DNA of 64,000 nt from Bacillota bacterium. GTDB taxonomy: Bacteria; Bacillota; Clostridia; Lachnospirales; Lachnospiraceae. How positions within the stretch are numbered: position 1 is the first letter of the stretch; the number at the start of each line of letters is the position of its first letter. The translations under genes were made by a program, and so were the position numbers. A model generated the notes under the pieces. It made no database searches, was not told where the DNA came from, and saw nothing but the letters and a program-made list of their open reading frames with translations. The DNA lies in the NCBI GenBank assembly GCA_023408815.1, contig JAEYJO010000057.1, forward strand, positions 124,001 to 188,000, given 5' to 3'. Positions 36,108 to 45,557 of the stretch are shown here, piece by piece.

Positions 36108-37088
36108 TTATTCCCCCTCTCTGATTACCGAGGTGACTCTTACCGCATATTTATCTTTGCTGGAGCCCGGTAACGCGGTGAATTTCTTTATATTTCCGAC
36201 ATAAACACTAAGTTCATTGTCGACCCTTTTATCCAGCCTGATAATGTCGCCCGGCTGTAAATCAACAAAATCATTGACCAAAACACTGCTTCTTCCCAGA
36301 ATTGCTTTCACTGGAATATCAACCCTTCGAATCAGCGCTTCGATGTATTCTTCATAGTGCTCGTCATTCTTTTCCTGCATGGTCGAATACCAATACTTCG
36401 TATTCAGCTTGTCCATAACATCTTCCAGCGTGAAGTAAGGAAGACATATGTTCATCAATCCCTCTACATCGCCGATTTTCATATTCAAAGTGACAATCGC
36501 TATCATATCGCTCGGTGCGATAACCTGCGCGAACTGCGAATTCGTCTCGATTCTTTCCATCATCGGATTCACATCCACGACATTTTTCCACGGTTCCCGC
36601 ATAAGCTGCATACAGACTATCATGATCTTCTCCATAATAGTCAACTCTATTTCGGAAAAATCTCTGTTCTTCTCCAATGCACCTCCCGGTCCTCCCAGCA
36701 TTCTATCTATCATCGCAAAGCCCAGATTACAGGACAATTCTACGATGATACTTCCGGGCAGCGGCGCGAAATTCACAATCCCCAGAATAACCGGATTGGA
36801 AAGCGCATTTGAAAATTCCGAAAAAGTAACCGCTTCCGAACTCGCCACACTGACTTGTATGTTTTTGCGCAGATAAACCGGCAAGTTCGTAGATATCAAT
36901 CTTCCATAATGCTCATGTATAATTTCCAAAGTTCTCAAATGTTCCTTGGAAAACTTTGCAGGGCGTTTGAAGTCATAGTTCTTCACCTGCTTCTCACCAT
37001 GCTCCTGTATATCGTCTACGTCCAATTCACCCGTACTTAACGCTGCGAGCAAATTGTCGATTTCGTTTTGTGACAGTACCTCACCCAC
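36108..37088 (-). CDS. fliM: Flagellar motor switch protein FliM
   Basis: C-ring protein of 326 residues. The N-terminal CheY-P-binding motif LSQNEIDNLLAALS, a middle domain with SNPVILGIVNFAPLPGSIIVE and NLGFAMIDRMLGGPG, and a C-terminal SpoA domain are all visible. One base separates it from fliY. Confidence 0.97.
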   Translation of the reverse strand: MGEVLSQNEIDNLLAALSTGELDVDDIQEHGEKQVKNYDFKRPAKFSKEHLRTLEIIHEHYGRLISTNLPVYLRKNIQVSVASSEAVTFSEFSNALSNPVILGIVNFAPLPGSIIVELSCNLGFAMIDRMLGGPGGALEKNRDFSEIELTIMEKIMIVCMQLMREPWKNVVDVNPMMERIETNSQFAQVIAPSDMIAIVTLNMKIGDVEGLMNICLPYFTLEDVMDKLNTKYWYSTMQEKNDEHYEEYIEALIRRVDIPVKAILGRSSVLVNDFVDLQPGDIIRLDKRVDNELSVYVGNIKKFTALPGSSKDKYAVRVTSVIREGE

Positions 37089-37121
37089 TCAAGTCACCTC
37101 CTGCCTATTTCTTTTAGCAGA

Positions 37122-37640
37122 TTATTGGAACTTAATGTCACTAAACGAAACATTATAAATAAATTTCGAATCAAACATACGCTGAATTCTTCTCAAAATT
37201 TCCTTCTTGGCTTCATCCTGCGTATCGCTCGTCATAAGCTCATCCATCGTATAGCTTCCAATTATGTCTATGATCTCACTCGTAATAAGTGGCTCATAAG
37301 TCGCCATACTTTCAGAGCTTCCATAATCTTTATATCCATCTGCCTTCGTATTCAGGGAAAGTGCTACAGATGCCAGACAATAGTGGGTGCTTCCGTCCTC
37401 ACTACTTTTCAGAGTAACCGTCATAGGTTCAGAGATATTATACACTTGCGTCTGTGACAGAGGAACAGTTCCCGCATCTCCCGCTTCTCCTAATTCCAAA
37501 CGAAGTACCGATGCAATATCCGTCACAAGTTCTGTTGTCTTCTTCGAAGCACCGGTTACGCTGAACATCATAATAGATGTTAATACAATATTCACGATCA
37601 GCAAACCGAGTATCAGTACAGACAATAAATTATTCTTCAT
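37122..37640 (-). CDS. fliL: Flagellar basal body-associated protein FliL
   Basis: Membrane protein of 172 residues with one N-terminal span (about 5-27) and an extracytoplasmic domain that surrounds the stator. The C-terminal YNVSFSDIKFQ and the middle RRIQRMFDSKFI match FliL. It lies between motB and fliM. Confidence 0.9.
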   Translation of the reverse strand: MKNNLLSVLILGLLIVNIVLTSIMMFSVTGASKKTTELVTDIASVLRLELGEAGDAGTVPLSQTQVYNISEPMTVTLKSSEDGSTHYCLASVALSLNTKADGYKDYGSSESMATYEPLITSEIIDIIGSYTMDELMTSDTQDEAKKEILRRIQRMFDSKFIYNVSFSDIKFQ

Positions 37641-37662
37641 TTTAAAACTTCCTCCCGCTCGT

Positions 37663-38469
37663 TTAATAGGAACTTAGCGAATTGTAAATTCTTATTTCTA
37701 CCCTTCTGTTCAGTGCCCGGCCCTCAGCAGTGGAATTGTCCGCTATTGGAACATATTCTCCGCGACCGGAATGTTTAATGATTGCAGGGTCAAGATCCGC
37801 ATGTTCAATCAGGTAATTGAATACCGAGAGCGCCCTTCCGCTGCTCAATTCATCGTTATTGGAATACTTTGCTCCCGACATCGGAACATTGTCCGTATGC
37901 CCTTCTACCTCTATCGTGCTCTGCGCATAACGTTCCAGCATAACGCCTATCTTGTCCAAAACTGGTAAGGATTCCTCCTTAAGCACGGTGCTTCCGGAAT
38001 CGAACAACAAAGACCCTTGAAGCGTTAGCTGCACATATTGAGAAGTAAATTCAACATCGACCACATTGCTAAGGCTTTGTTCGGCAACCGCCTCCTCAAC
38101 CCTCTCGGAAAGCTCCTCCGATTCCTTTAACTTGGCTTCTTCAATCTTCCTCTCAGCTTCGCCGAGAGAGTCCGGGACAGCATCGCCCTCCTCTGCCTTA
38201 CCGGTACTGTTTATGTATTGATCCAGCTCATTGAGCTGGCTAACACCATTACTGATTAGAATACCGTCCCCTACCGCCGATGCACCACCGTCAAATATAC
38301 TGAAAGCCTGACTGAATGACGCCGCCATCAAATCGAATTTCTGTGCATCCACCGAGGACATCGAAAAAAGCAAAACGAAAAAGCACAAAAGTAAATTCAT
38401 AAGATCGCCGAATGTGGCTATCCATGCCGGAGAACCCTTTGGCGTTTCTTCTCTCCTACGCCTAGCCAA
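37663..38469 (-). CDS. motB: Flagellar stator protein MotB
   Basis: Proton- or sodium-channel stator subunit anchored to peptidoglycan, about 268 residues. One span (about 16-38) contains the ion-binding Asp in TFGDLMNLL, and a C-terminal OmpA-like domain contains VEGHTDNVPMS and RRVEIRI. The likely start is TTG 38469, with GGAGG eight bases upstream; a GTG at 38478 sits almost on that site. The TTG overlaps the motA stop by eight bases. Confidence 0.95.
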   Translation of the reverse strand: MARRRREETPKGSPAWIATFGDLMNLLLCFFVLLFSMSSVDAQKFDLMAASFSQAFSIFDGGASAVGDGILISNGVSQLNELDQYINSTGKAEEGDAVPDSLGEAERKIEEAKLKESEELSERVEEAVAEQSLSNVVDVEFTSQYVQLTLQGSLLFDSGSTVLKEESLPVLDKIGVMLERYAQSTIEVEGHTDNVPMSGAKYSNNDELSSGRALSVFNYLIEHADLDPAIIKHSGRGEYVPIADNSTAEGRALNRRVEIRIYNSLSSY

Positions 38470-39259
38470 CCGGTTCACCTCCGCTTTCGCCGCTCCAGCT
38501 TTCTTTATCTCTCGGAGACAGGAACGATTTCAATTTTTCTTCTATAACCCGCGGGTTCTCACCCGCCTGAATGGAGAGAAGTCCTTCTATCATAATTTCC
38601 TTCAATCGAACCTCTTCCGCGTTGTTTTCTCTTAATTTACTCGCAACCGGCGTGCATACCCAGTTAGCTAAAAGCGAACCGTATAAGGTCGTAATAAGCG
38701 CAGTTGCCATACCGGGACCGATCGCTGACGGATCGTCCATCCTGTTGAGCATATCCACCAAACCGACGAGAGTTCCAATCATACCCCACGCAGGTCCCAT
38801 CGCTCCGAGAGCGTCCCAAAATCCAATTTTTGTTTTATGTCTTTCCTCTATGCTGGCAAGCTCTGTATCCAATATGGCTCGAACTAATTCCTGATCCGTA
38901 CCGTCTACGATGAGCATAATACCCTTCCTCAAAAATTCATCTTCGACGCCTGCCGCCCGCTCCTCCAGTGCGAGGAGTCCTTCTTTGCGGGCTATATTGG
39001 ACAGTTCAATAATCTGCCTAATCGTCTCAGGAGTATCGTTGTCCGGTGCTCTTAGCACCAATCGAAAGCTCTTTATCCCTTCCGTAAAGTTCTGCAATGA
39101 ATATGATGCCAATACACAGCATAAAGAACCACCGAAAGTAATAAAAACGGAAGGAACGTCCCAATAGCTGCCAATTGCTGATATTCCTCCACTAGTCAAA
39201 ATACCAAATATAAACACAATGCCGCATAAAACAAGACCTAATATTGATGCTATATCCAC
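38462..39259 (-). CDS. motA: Flagellar stator protein MotA
   Basis: Stator subunit of 265 residues with four membrane spans and a large cytoplasmic loop. The MotA signature region ALGAMGPAWGMIGTLVGLVDML is clear, and GPGMATALITTLYGSLLAN follows. It starts 23 bases after flbD and overlaps motB. Confidence 0.96.
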   Translation of the reverse strand: MDIASILGLVLCGIVFIFGILTSGGISAIGSYWDVPSVFITFGGSLCCVLASYSLQNFTEGIKSFRLVLRAPDNDTPETIRQIIELSNIARKEGLLALEERAAGVEDEFLRKGIMLIVDGTDQELVRAILDTELASIEERHKTKIGFWDALGAMGPAWGMIGTLVGLVDMLNRMDDPSAIGPGMATALITTLYGSLLANWVCTPVASKLRENNAEEVRLKEIMIEGLLSIQAGENPRVIEEKLKSFLSPRDKESWSGESGGEPVG

Positions 39260-39282
39260 GAATCATTCCCTTGATTTCCGCG

Positions 39283-39468
39283 TCAATCCGCAAAAATATC
39301 CTTTCTATACGATTTTACTAGATTTTTCACGTCTTGTCTACTTTCTTTTATAATTATTTTACGGCCTGTAGTAAATGAAACGACTGTATCTGGTGTCTCC
39401 TCCACCAGTTCGATTAAATCCGGATTAATCAATATTTTCGATCCGTTTATCTTCGTAACCTCTATCAT
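39283..39468 (-). CDS. flbD: Flagellar protein FlbD
   Basis: A protein of 61 residues. MIEVTKINGSKILINPDLIE followed by VEETPDTVVSFTTGRKIIIKES is the FlbD family pattern. It is found between flgE and motA in Bacillota; SwrD in Bacillus, which raises motor torque, is a relative. Confidence 0.93.
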   Translation of the reverse strand: MIEVTKINGSKILINPDLIELVEETPDTVVSFTTGRKIIIKESRQDVKNLVKSYRKDIFAD

Positions 39469-39528
39469 TTTTACCCTCTCCTCTTCCGGACCTAAAAGCC
39501 CCTCCTGCCCGCAGTCCTACAAGATGAC

Positions 39529-39552
39529 GGGGAACTCTGTTTCAAGTTCCCC
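39529..39552 (-). terminator. Intercistronic hairpin between flgE and flbD
   Basis: GGGGAACT and AGTTCCCC form a perfect eight-bp stem with an eight-base loop about 30 bases after the flgE stop. No T tract follows, so it is more likely an mRNA stability or processing element than a full terminator. Confidence 0.5.
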
Positions 39553-39581
39553 ATTATGTTGTGTTCCTTTACATTATATTA

Positions 39582-41393
39582 CTAACGTTTAAGGTTTGTC
39601 AATTCTTCTAACATCGTGTCGGATACTGTAATAATTCGGCTGTTTGCCTGAAAACCTCTCTGCGTCGTGATCATTTCCGTAAACTCCTGTGACAGGTCTA
39701 CGTTACTCATCTCGAGAACACCAGTCTGCATGTAGCCTCCGTTGGCTGTGATATCTACGCCGGTGCCATCGAAGGCGCCGGAATTCATAGTGGCAGAATA
39801 AAGGTTATCACCCTGCTTCTCCAGACCGGAAGGATTCGCGAACACTGCCGTCGCAATCTGTCCGAGACACTTGCTCTGACCATTATCATAGGATGCTGTA
39901 ATAATACCATCCTTGCTTATAGAAATAGAAATCATCTCGCCTGTTTTTCGTCCGGCCCCGAGTCCGTCAGAATCTCCGCTCGTCATAGCAACCGTACTGG
40001 ACCCGTTATTATTTACATTTTGTGTAGTTGAAAAATCAACATTTATCGTAGAAAAATTCCCAAGAGAGCCAAAGCTCATGCTTATAGTTCCTGCACTGTT
40101 TCCTCCCACGGATATAAAGCTGCCATTTGATGTACTATACGTAAGATATGCCGCATTTTGTACCGTCTTTGATGTAACAGTCAGCGTTCCATCCGTCGCT
40201 ACCGTTAATGCCGTTACTCCCTCCGCATCGATATCCAATCCGTAAAGCGTTTTAAAATTGGCTTTATCTTCGTCCGTAAATGTAGTGAGTTCTCCCCCCG
40301 GCGGTGTAAAGGTCATAGTTAAGGTTCCGTTCGTTACTGCTACCGAGGCAGTTTCAAAAGTGCCGCTGCTCGCCGTAGCCGTCGTACCGACCGCGGTTCC
40401 CGCATCTACCGTTAATTGACCGTTCCCATCAATTGTAAATGCCGTAACCTCATCGAAATCAATAGTGCTGTAAGCAGCTTCCAGTGCCGCTCTCTCATCA
40501 GTTCCGACCGCAGGCACCGCTGTCACCTGAGTACCCACTGTTCCGGTGTATGTATTTGTTCCGTCGGTTATCGTATACTCTCCCGTTCCGGTGGCAGAAC
40601 CATTCACAAGAGTATACGCTTCCGATACGGCGACATCCAAGGCTCCGCCGAAAGATACCTGATCCAAATCAGTTCCTATACTGCTACCATCAGAATCCAG
40701 AATATCATCTAACTGGATATAGTACTGTCCACTGACCGTCGTAGCGTGAATACTATATTTAGCCGTATACTTATACCCCATATCATCATAGAATTCGAAG
40801 TTCATGATTCTGCCGGAACTGCTGTTTACCTTTGTATCATTTTTATCGATGATACCCGTCACGCTTGCCTCGCTGGTCGCTTCCGGAGGATAGGTCATAT
40901 TCGTATCGTCCATGATTTTAAGTGCCGTTACCGTATCCGCTTTCGGCTCTCCGGTGGTCGGATCTACTGACCATCCCATCACATTATAGCCGGTGCTGGT
41001 CATGGCGAGATTTCCAGAGCCATCCACATAGAAGGATCCATCTCTTGTAAAGAAATTCTCCGAACCGTTGCTCACTACGAAGAAAGCATCGCCCGTTATC
41101 ATGATATCGAATGGGTTGTTCGTCGTCTGCGCAGAGCCCTGCTGAGAAATAGATGTGTTGATTGCTCCCGTAACTACGCCGAGACCGATCTGCTTGGCAT
41201 TGGTACCGCCCACACCTGTCTCCGCATTCGCTCCGGACGCTGCCTGTGTCGTCTGATACATCAAATCTCTGAATGTGACAGACTGTGATTTATAAGCTGT
41301 CGTATTGACATTAGCGATATTATTACCGATAACGTCCATCTTTGTCTGGTGGGCTCTGAGTCCCGCCACACCAGAATACAATGATCTCATCAT
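39582..41393 (-). CDS. flgE: Flagellar hook protein FlgE
   Basis: Hook subunit, 603 residues, longer than the roughly 400 of enteric FlgE because of an expanded Thr/Gly/Ser/Val-rich middle (about 250-470). Conserved ends are present: MMRSLYSGVAGLRAHQTKMD with IGNNIANVNTTAYKSQ at the N-terminus, and FTEMITTQRGFQANSRIITV at the C-terminus. The enlarged middle is the surface-exposed, variable part. A stable mRNA hairpin follows the gene. Confidence 0.95.
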   Translation of the reverse strand: MMRSLYSGVAGLRAHQTKMDVIGNNIANVNTTAYKSQSVTFRDLMYQTTQAASGANAETGVGGTNAKQIGLGVVTGAINTSISQQGSAQTTNNPFDIMITGDAFFVVSNGSENFFTRDGSFYVDGSGNLAMTSTGYNVMGWSVDPTTGEPKADTVTALKIMDDTNMTYPPEATSEASVTGIIDKNDTKVNSSSGRIMNFEFYDDMGYKYTAKYSIHATTVSGQYYIQLDDILDSDGSSIGTDLDQVSFGGALDVAVSEAYTLVNGSATGTGEYTITDGTNTYTGTVGTQVTAVPAVGTDERAALEAAYSTIDFDEVTAFTIDGNGQLTVDAGTAVGTTATASSGTFETASVAVTNGTLTMTFTPPGGELTTFTDEDKANFKTLYGLDIDAEGVTALTVATDGTLTVTSKTVQNAAYLTYSTSNGSFISVGGNSAGTISMSFGSLGNFSTINVDFSTTQNVNNNGSSTVAMTSGDSDGLGAGRKTGEMISISISKDGIITASYDNGQSKCLGQIATAVFANPSGLEKQGDNLYSATMNSGAFDGTGVDITANGGYMQTGVLEMSNVDLSQEFTEMITTQRGFQANSRIITVSDTMLEELTNLKR

Positions 41394-41478
41394 AATGAAT
41401 GACCTCCTTTTTATACCGCACGATGCCGCCTCGTTCCTTCTGTCATTCCGGAACGGCAGCCTCCTTGTAAGGTCCGGC

Positions 41479-41883
41479 TCACATAATTACCGCGCCATCG
41501 ATATTGGTAAATACATTTTCATCTGTTTCTGTCTGTTTCATAGCCGTCACTACCGTATTGTTGGGAACATTTACGATAAAGGCCAATTGGTCGACAAGCA
41601 CCAGTGACTCATGAATTCCTTTCAATCCTGCTTTCATCGTCCCTACCTGCAGCCTCTCCTTCTGGTTGTCCGTAAGCTCTATGTTGCGCTCCGCCAGACG
41701 ATTTGCCGCATGTTTGGAAAATTTTACTTCCCCTGCGCTCTCAGCCTCTTTTGCGGTCTTATTCAGTAAATCTGAAAAAGAGACTCCACTCTCTCCCGCG
41801 ATTTTACGGCTTTGCTCTGCCTGCGTAAAATATTTTGCCTGTAGCTGTTCTATGGAAAGGAATTGATTATTTTGAATCTTCAT
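41479..41883 (-). CDS. TIGR02530-type flagellar operon protein
   Basis: A protein of 134 residues matching the clostridial/bacillar flagellar operon family TIGR02530: FSKHAANRLAERNIELTDNQ, then VDQLAFIVNVPNNTVVTAM. It always lies between flgD and flgE. The molecular role is not established; an assembly factor for the hook is plausible. Confidence 0.88.
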   Translation of the reverse strand: MKIQNNQFLSIEQLQAKYFTQAEQSRKIAGESGVSFSDLLNKTAKEAESAGEVKFSKHAANRLAERNIELTDNQKERLQVGTMKAGLKGIHESLVLVDQLAFIVNVPNNTVVTAMKQTETDENVFTNIDGAVIM

Positions 41884-41949
41884 AATCTTCTCCTCCTTGA
41901 GCTTTTCCCATCCTTTGCATCTAAGACTGATCCGACTAGCATCAAAGCT

Positions 41950-42639
41950 CTAATTATCGCTATCACTATCGTCGTCTAAGCCGGCATTATTTTCTTCCTG
42001 ATCCTTGACCAGTTCCTCAATGCGTTCAGTATACTCCTTCAGCTTCGTTACATAATCAGATGCAATAAAGGTCTTCTGGTAAGCCGTCATTCCGTTGTAG
42101 GTTTCATTCAGCTCGTCAATCTTATCCTTGTTGTCCAGAGTCAGTTTCTCTTTGGATGAAGGCAGCTTAGCCATTTCAACCGCAAAACTTACCGCTAAAT
42201 CATAAGCATCCAAATATTCCTGATCAGCGACTCCATATACATCGTCCAGCGAATAAAGAGCACCTCCTATGGATACATAAGCTTTGCTATTTTCATAAAC
42301 AACATAATCCACCTTGCCTTGAATCTGTGTCGTCTGACCACTACTGTTCGTCGTATTGACACTAACCACTTGTCCTACCAGTGTAGAGGCTCTGGACAGT
42401 TCTAACGTAGCGCTCATATTCTGCATCTGTTCCAAGGCCGAAAATTGTGCATACTGCGCAACAAACTCCGTATTGGAAGTAGGTTCAAGCGGATCCTGAT
42501 ATTTCATCTGTGCTACAAGCAAGCCCAAAAATGCATCCTTGTCGAGAGTTGATTTGTCTTTTGATGTACTATTTGCCAGGGAAGATGCCGAAGTGCTTTC
42601 GATTATTTTGCCATTTTCTATCTGTGCTGTTACTGACAT
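41950..42639 (-). CDS. flgD: Flagellar hook capping protein FlgD
   Basis: Scaffold that caps the growing hook, 229 residues. The conserved N-terminal region KDAFLGLLVAQMKYQDPLEP and TEFVAQYAQFSALEQMQNMS is diagnostic. The acidic C-terminal tail is not typical of enteric FlgD, and the usual Ig-like part is hard to see. Confidence 0.95.
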   Translation of the reverse strand: MSVTAQIENGKIIESTSASSLANSTSKDKSTLDKDAFLGLLVAQMKYQDPLEPTSNTEFVAQYAQFSALEQMQNMSATLELSRASTLVGQVVSVNTTNSSGQTTQIQGKVDYVVYENSKAYVSIGGALYSLDDVYGVADQEYLDAYDLAVSFAVEMAKLPSSKEKLTLDNKDKIDELNETYNGMTAYQKTFIASDYVTKLKEYTERIEELVKDQEENNAGLDDDSDSDN

Positions 42640-42720
42640 ACATTCTCCTTTCCGTAAGTGTTTTCTTACATTTCATATTAGTCTAAAAATAATACTGCTT
42701 AAAATTTTTAATACATAAGG

Positions 42721-44136
42721 TTAAGCCGTGAAATCTACTGTACTGCCATCCGCTGTCATCATCGCTACAGCAATTTGTTCTTCTTCGTTCAGTTCCGCTT
42801 CACTTTCTGGATTCAATTCATTCAGATTAATCTTCCTAATGCCCTTCTTCTTTCCCTGCTGCGCTTGCTCCTGCCCGCTTCCGTCGCCATTTAAATTTCT
42901 TTCAAACTGATGACTTTCTACGGTAACCTCCACCGCTTCCACTTTCAGTCCCTGTTCTTCGAAATTATTTCGAAGCTGCACTATCTGGCTTTCGATTGCT
43001 GCTTTTACCGCTTCGTTCTGCGTTAAGAACTGTGCAGTAATCACGCCGTCCTTAGACGTAATGTTGACGTTGACCGTACCAAGACTTGCCGGATGGAGTT
43101 GTATTTCCATCTGGGTCATATCCGCCTTTATCTGAACCTTCATGTAATCCATAATCTGATTCATGATATCCTGCGTATTTGCCGTCTGACCCGTCATGGT
43201 GCTTTCGAATACTGCATCTGCAGCCGCCGTAGTATTACTTCGGTTCAGCAGGCTTTCTAACAGTACATTATTGTAAACATTACTTCCGTGAGATGAAGAA
43301 TCCTTTTGCGAAGAACCATCCTTAGGACTGTCCGATTTCTCTTCCTCCGGTGCTTCCACCTTCTTAGAAATCAATTCAGGACTTTCTTCCTTGTCGCTTC
43401 CATCTGCTTTTACATTGATTTCCACCACTTCGCCATCGCGCTCCACGGTTACGGTATAATTCTTCTGCTCTTCAGGCACCGCTTCCGCGTTTTCCGCACC
43501 CAAAGCTTTTACATGATTATTCGCTTGAGGCTGCGCTTCCTTAGGAGCCGCCTGTTCCAAAATCGCTGCGATTTCCTCCTGCGTCAAGCCGGTCTGTTCC
43601 TGCAAAGCGTTCACCGTTTCATTTACCTTTGCCAAAAGGTTCTTGAGAGAATTATAAAGTCCTTCGTCTGTCATTACCGTCAGCATGTCTGCGCCTTTAA
43701 GCGTCAGCACCAGTTGCGTCATGTTATTGGGATTCAACAAATCTGCCATGGTAAGTCCCAAGGTCTCCATAGCGGCTTCCACTTCCTCTACCGGGATGCC
43801 CAATTCCTGAGAAACTTCATTGACTAATTCCGCTCCCGCTTTGTTAACTGCATCCTCTGTAGCCTTGTCCACGCCAGAGCTTTGTACGTTATCTGCCTTT
43901 GTTTCAGCACTGCTGTCTTTGGTGTCCAGACCTCTCTTATCGGTGCGACTCACCTTTATCTGAGAACTTTTCACCGCATTGTCGTTAGAAAGAGACGTAT
44001 CCTGTATATCCGTCTGTCCCGACGCTTTGCTGAAAGTATCTGAAAAACTTCCTGCCAGATTGCCAGGCGTACTTCCCGTCTGCTTCGTGGATACGTAATT
44101 CATCAACGGATTGATGCCTTTTATCGGTGTGCTCAT
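42721..44136 (-). CDS. fliK: Flagellar hook-length control protein FliK
   Basis: Molecular ruler that measures hook length and triggers the FlhB switch. 471 residues: a long, polar, low-complexity N-terminal part (about 1-300) and a folded C-terminal domain with MEIQLHPASLGTVNVNITSK and LRNNFEEQGLKVEAVEV, the FliK core. GGAGG precedes the ATG at 44136. Confidence 0.93.
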   Translation of the reverse strand: MSTPIKGINPLMNYVSTKQTGSTPGNLAGSFSDTFSKASGQTDIQDTSLSNDNAVKSSQIKVSRTDKRGLDTKDSSAETKADNVQSSGVDKATEDAVNKAGAELVNEVSQELGIPVEEVEAAMETLGLTMADLLNPNNMTQLVLTLKGADMLTVMTDEGLYNSLKNLLAKVNETVNALQEQTGLTQEEIAAILEQAAPKEAQPQANNHVKALGAENAEAVPEEQKNYTVTVERDGEVVEINVKADGSDKEESPELISKKVEAPEEEKSDSPKDGSSQKDSSSHGSNVYNNVLLESLLNRSNTTAAADAVFESTMTGQTANTQDIMNQIMDYMKVQIKADMTQMEIQLHPASLGTVNVNITSKDGVITAQFLTQNEAVKAAIESQIVQLRNNFEEQGLKVEAVEVTVESHQFERNLNGDGSGQEQAQQGKKKGIRKINLNELNPESEAELNEEEQIAVAMMTADGSTVDFTA

Positions 44137-44213
44137 CGCGTTCTACCTCCTTTCTTATTAGATTTTTATATTCATTTATATATAAATGCGATTTCCCGCC
44201 TTATATATCACCA

Positions 44214-45098
44214 TTAAGACTCAGGGTCCATAATTTTGGTAATGCGCGCTGCAATAGCCGAATCCATCGCACCTAAGATTTTTCCTCTGTCCTCTGCGCT
44301 CATCACGGAAAGGATTCTCGATGCCAGTCCGAGATTGTCGGTCATCGACTCAAAAATAGCAGCGGCCTCCTTCGGTTTCATCTCCGAATATGCCTGCGCA
44401 TATTCCTTCACGTCGTTGCTTTCCTCTACCTGCTGTACCACCTGTTTGTATAGATATTCTGCCGTAGTAGGGTCGATACTCTCATAATATTTCTTGTATT
44501 CCTCTGCTCCCGGCCCATTTTCCGCATATACTACTTCTTCATAGAATTCCGTCTTGATTCTCTGGAATTCTACCTGATTGTTCTCGAAGGTCTTTAATCT
44601 TTCAACTTCCGCCTTTAAGTTGGCAACCTCTTCTGAGCTTGTAGTCTGTGCCGACTGCGCACTCTGCAGCTCGAGTTCCAATTCCTTAATGTATCTGACC
44701 GCTTCCTCAAGGCTCTTATAACCGCCGTAGTCCTCCTCCGTTTCCGTCGTCACGTCCGTAACACTATCTGTAGACGGGAGAATCTTATTAATCACCGGCA
44801 CATCCTTCAAAACAGGTGTGAGCACTCCAGAACCAAAACCACCCACATCCAGCTTCACCAATAAGCAGAGAATAGCTATCCACACTACTACGATGAGCGC
44901 CGTTACCAAAAAAACCGATATACCGCTTGTCCCACTGTCATCATCCAGCTGTGCCTCCTGAAGATAAAGCTCTTTGGCCCGTCTTTTCGCTTCCTTTTTC
45001 TGCTCCTTCTGTTCTGACTTGAGCCGCTTTTTTTCTTCTGCCAGCTTCTCTTTGTCCGTTATTTGGTCAATGTCTGTAATAACCTCTGTATTTGGCAT
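44214..45098 (-). CDS. MotE-like protein (MgtE intracellular N-domain fold)
   Basis: A protein of 294 residues: charged N-terminal coiled-coil (to about 45), one membrane span (about 55-75), an extracytoplasmic coiled-coil (about 125-190), and a C-terminal MgtE-N/FliG-C-like domain (YKQVVQQVEESNDVKEYAQA to ARITKIMDPES). This matches the fla-operon MotE/FliG-like group often annotated as a magnesium transporter-like protein. The ATG at 45098 follows the fliJ stop; a longer frame from 45122 overlaps it. Confidence 0.8.
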   Translation of the reverse strand: MPNTEVITDIDQITDKEKLAEEKKRLKSEQKEQKKEAKRRAKELYLQEAQLDDDSGTSGISVFLVTALIVVVWIAILCLLVKLDVGGFGSGVLTPVLKDVPVINKILPSTDSVTDVTTETEEDYGGYKSLEEAVRYIKELELELQSAQSAQTTSSEEVANLKAEVERLKTFENNQVEFQRIKTEFYEEVVYAENGPGAEEYKKYYESIDPTTAEYLYKQVVQQVEESNDVKEYAQAYSEMKPKEAAAIFESMTDNLGLASRILSVMSAEDRGKILGAMDSAIAARITKIMDPES

Positions 45099-45102
45099 TT
45101 TC

Positions 45103-45549
45103 TCACCTTCTTCTCTGCCCATATGTATAACTGGTCAGTTCGTCTACTTCCTTGCTTTCCGCAGAGTTTTCTTCCTTTATAAATTCCTCAAAAGCCTTTT
45201 CCCTCAGTTTCTCCTGCACCTTACGCTCCTGTATGACCTCCTGAAGCTTCCTCCGCTTCCGTTCCAGCTCGTCCTCTGCGCGATGCACTTCTATTTTCTG
45301 ATTCTCTATATAATCATTCATCTGCAAAATGGCATTCTTATTGTCCAGGATATCCTGCACGTTCAGATTATGTTCCCTAAGCCTGCGGCCTTCTTCTTCA
45401 TAGGACGCTTTTCTTCCAAAGAGGCGACTTAATTTTTCCTCCTCTTCATCCAAACGCATTCTGGCAGCGGCAAATTCCATCTTCGCCTGCTCTTCCATCT
45501 TATATTTCAGATTCAAAATGCTTTGCATCCTATATATAAATTTCGACAT
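45103..45549 (-). CDS. fliJ: Flagellar export chaperone FliJ
   Basis: Coiled-coil stalk protein of the export ATPase, 148 residues, nearly all helical. MSKFIYRMQSILNLKYKMEE is typical of FliJ N-termini. It lies nine bases after fliI. Confidence 0.9.
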   Translation of the reverse strand: MSKFIYRMQSILNLKYKMEEQAKMEFAAARMRLDEEEEKLSRLFGRKASYEEEGRRLREHNLNVQDILDNKNAILQMNDYIENQKIEVHRAEDELERKRRKLQEVIQERKVQEKLREKAFEEFIKEENSAESKEVDELTSYTYGQRRR

Positions 45550-45557
45550 AAAACCCT

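Noticed and set aside
44214..45098. Magnesium transporter
   Set aside because: Only the MgtE intracellular N-domain-like part is present, without the channel domain; the flagellar context supports a MotE-like protein.
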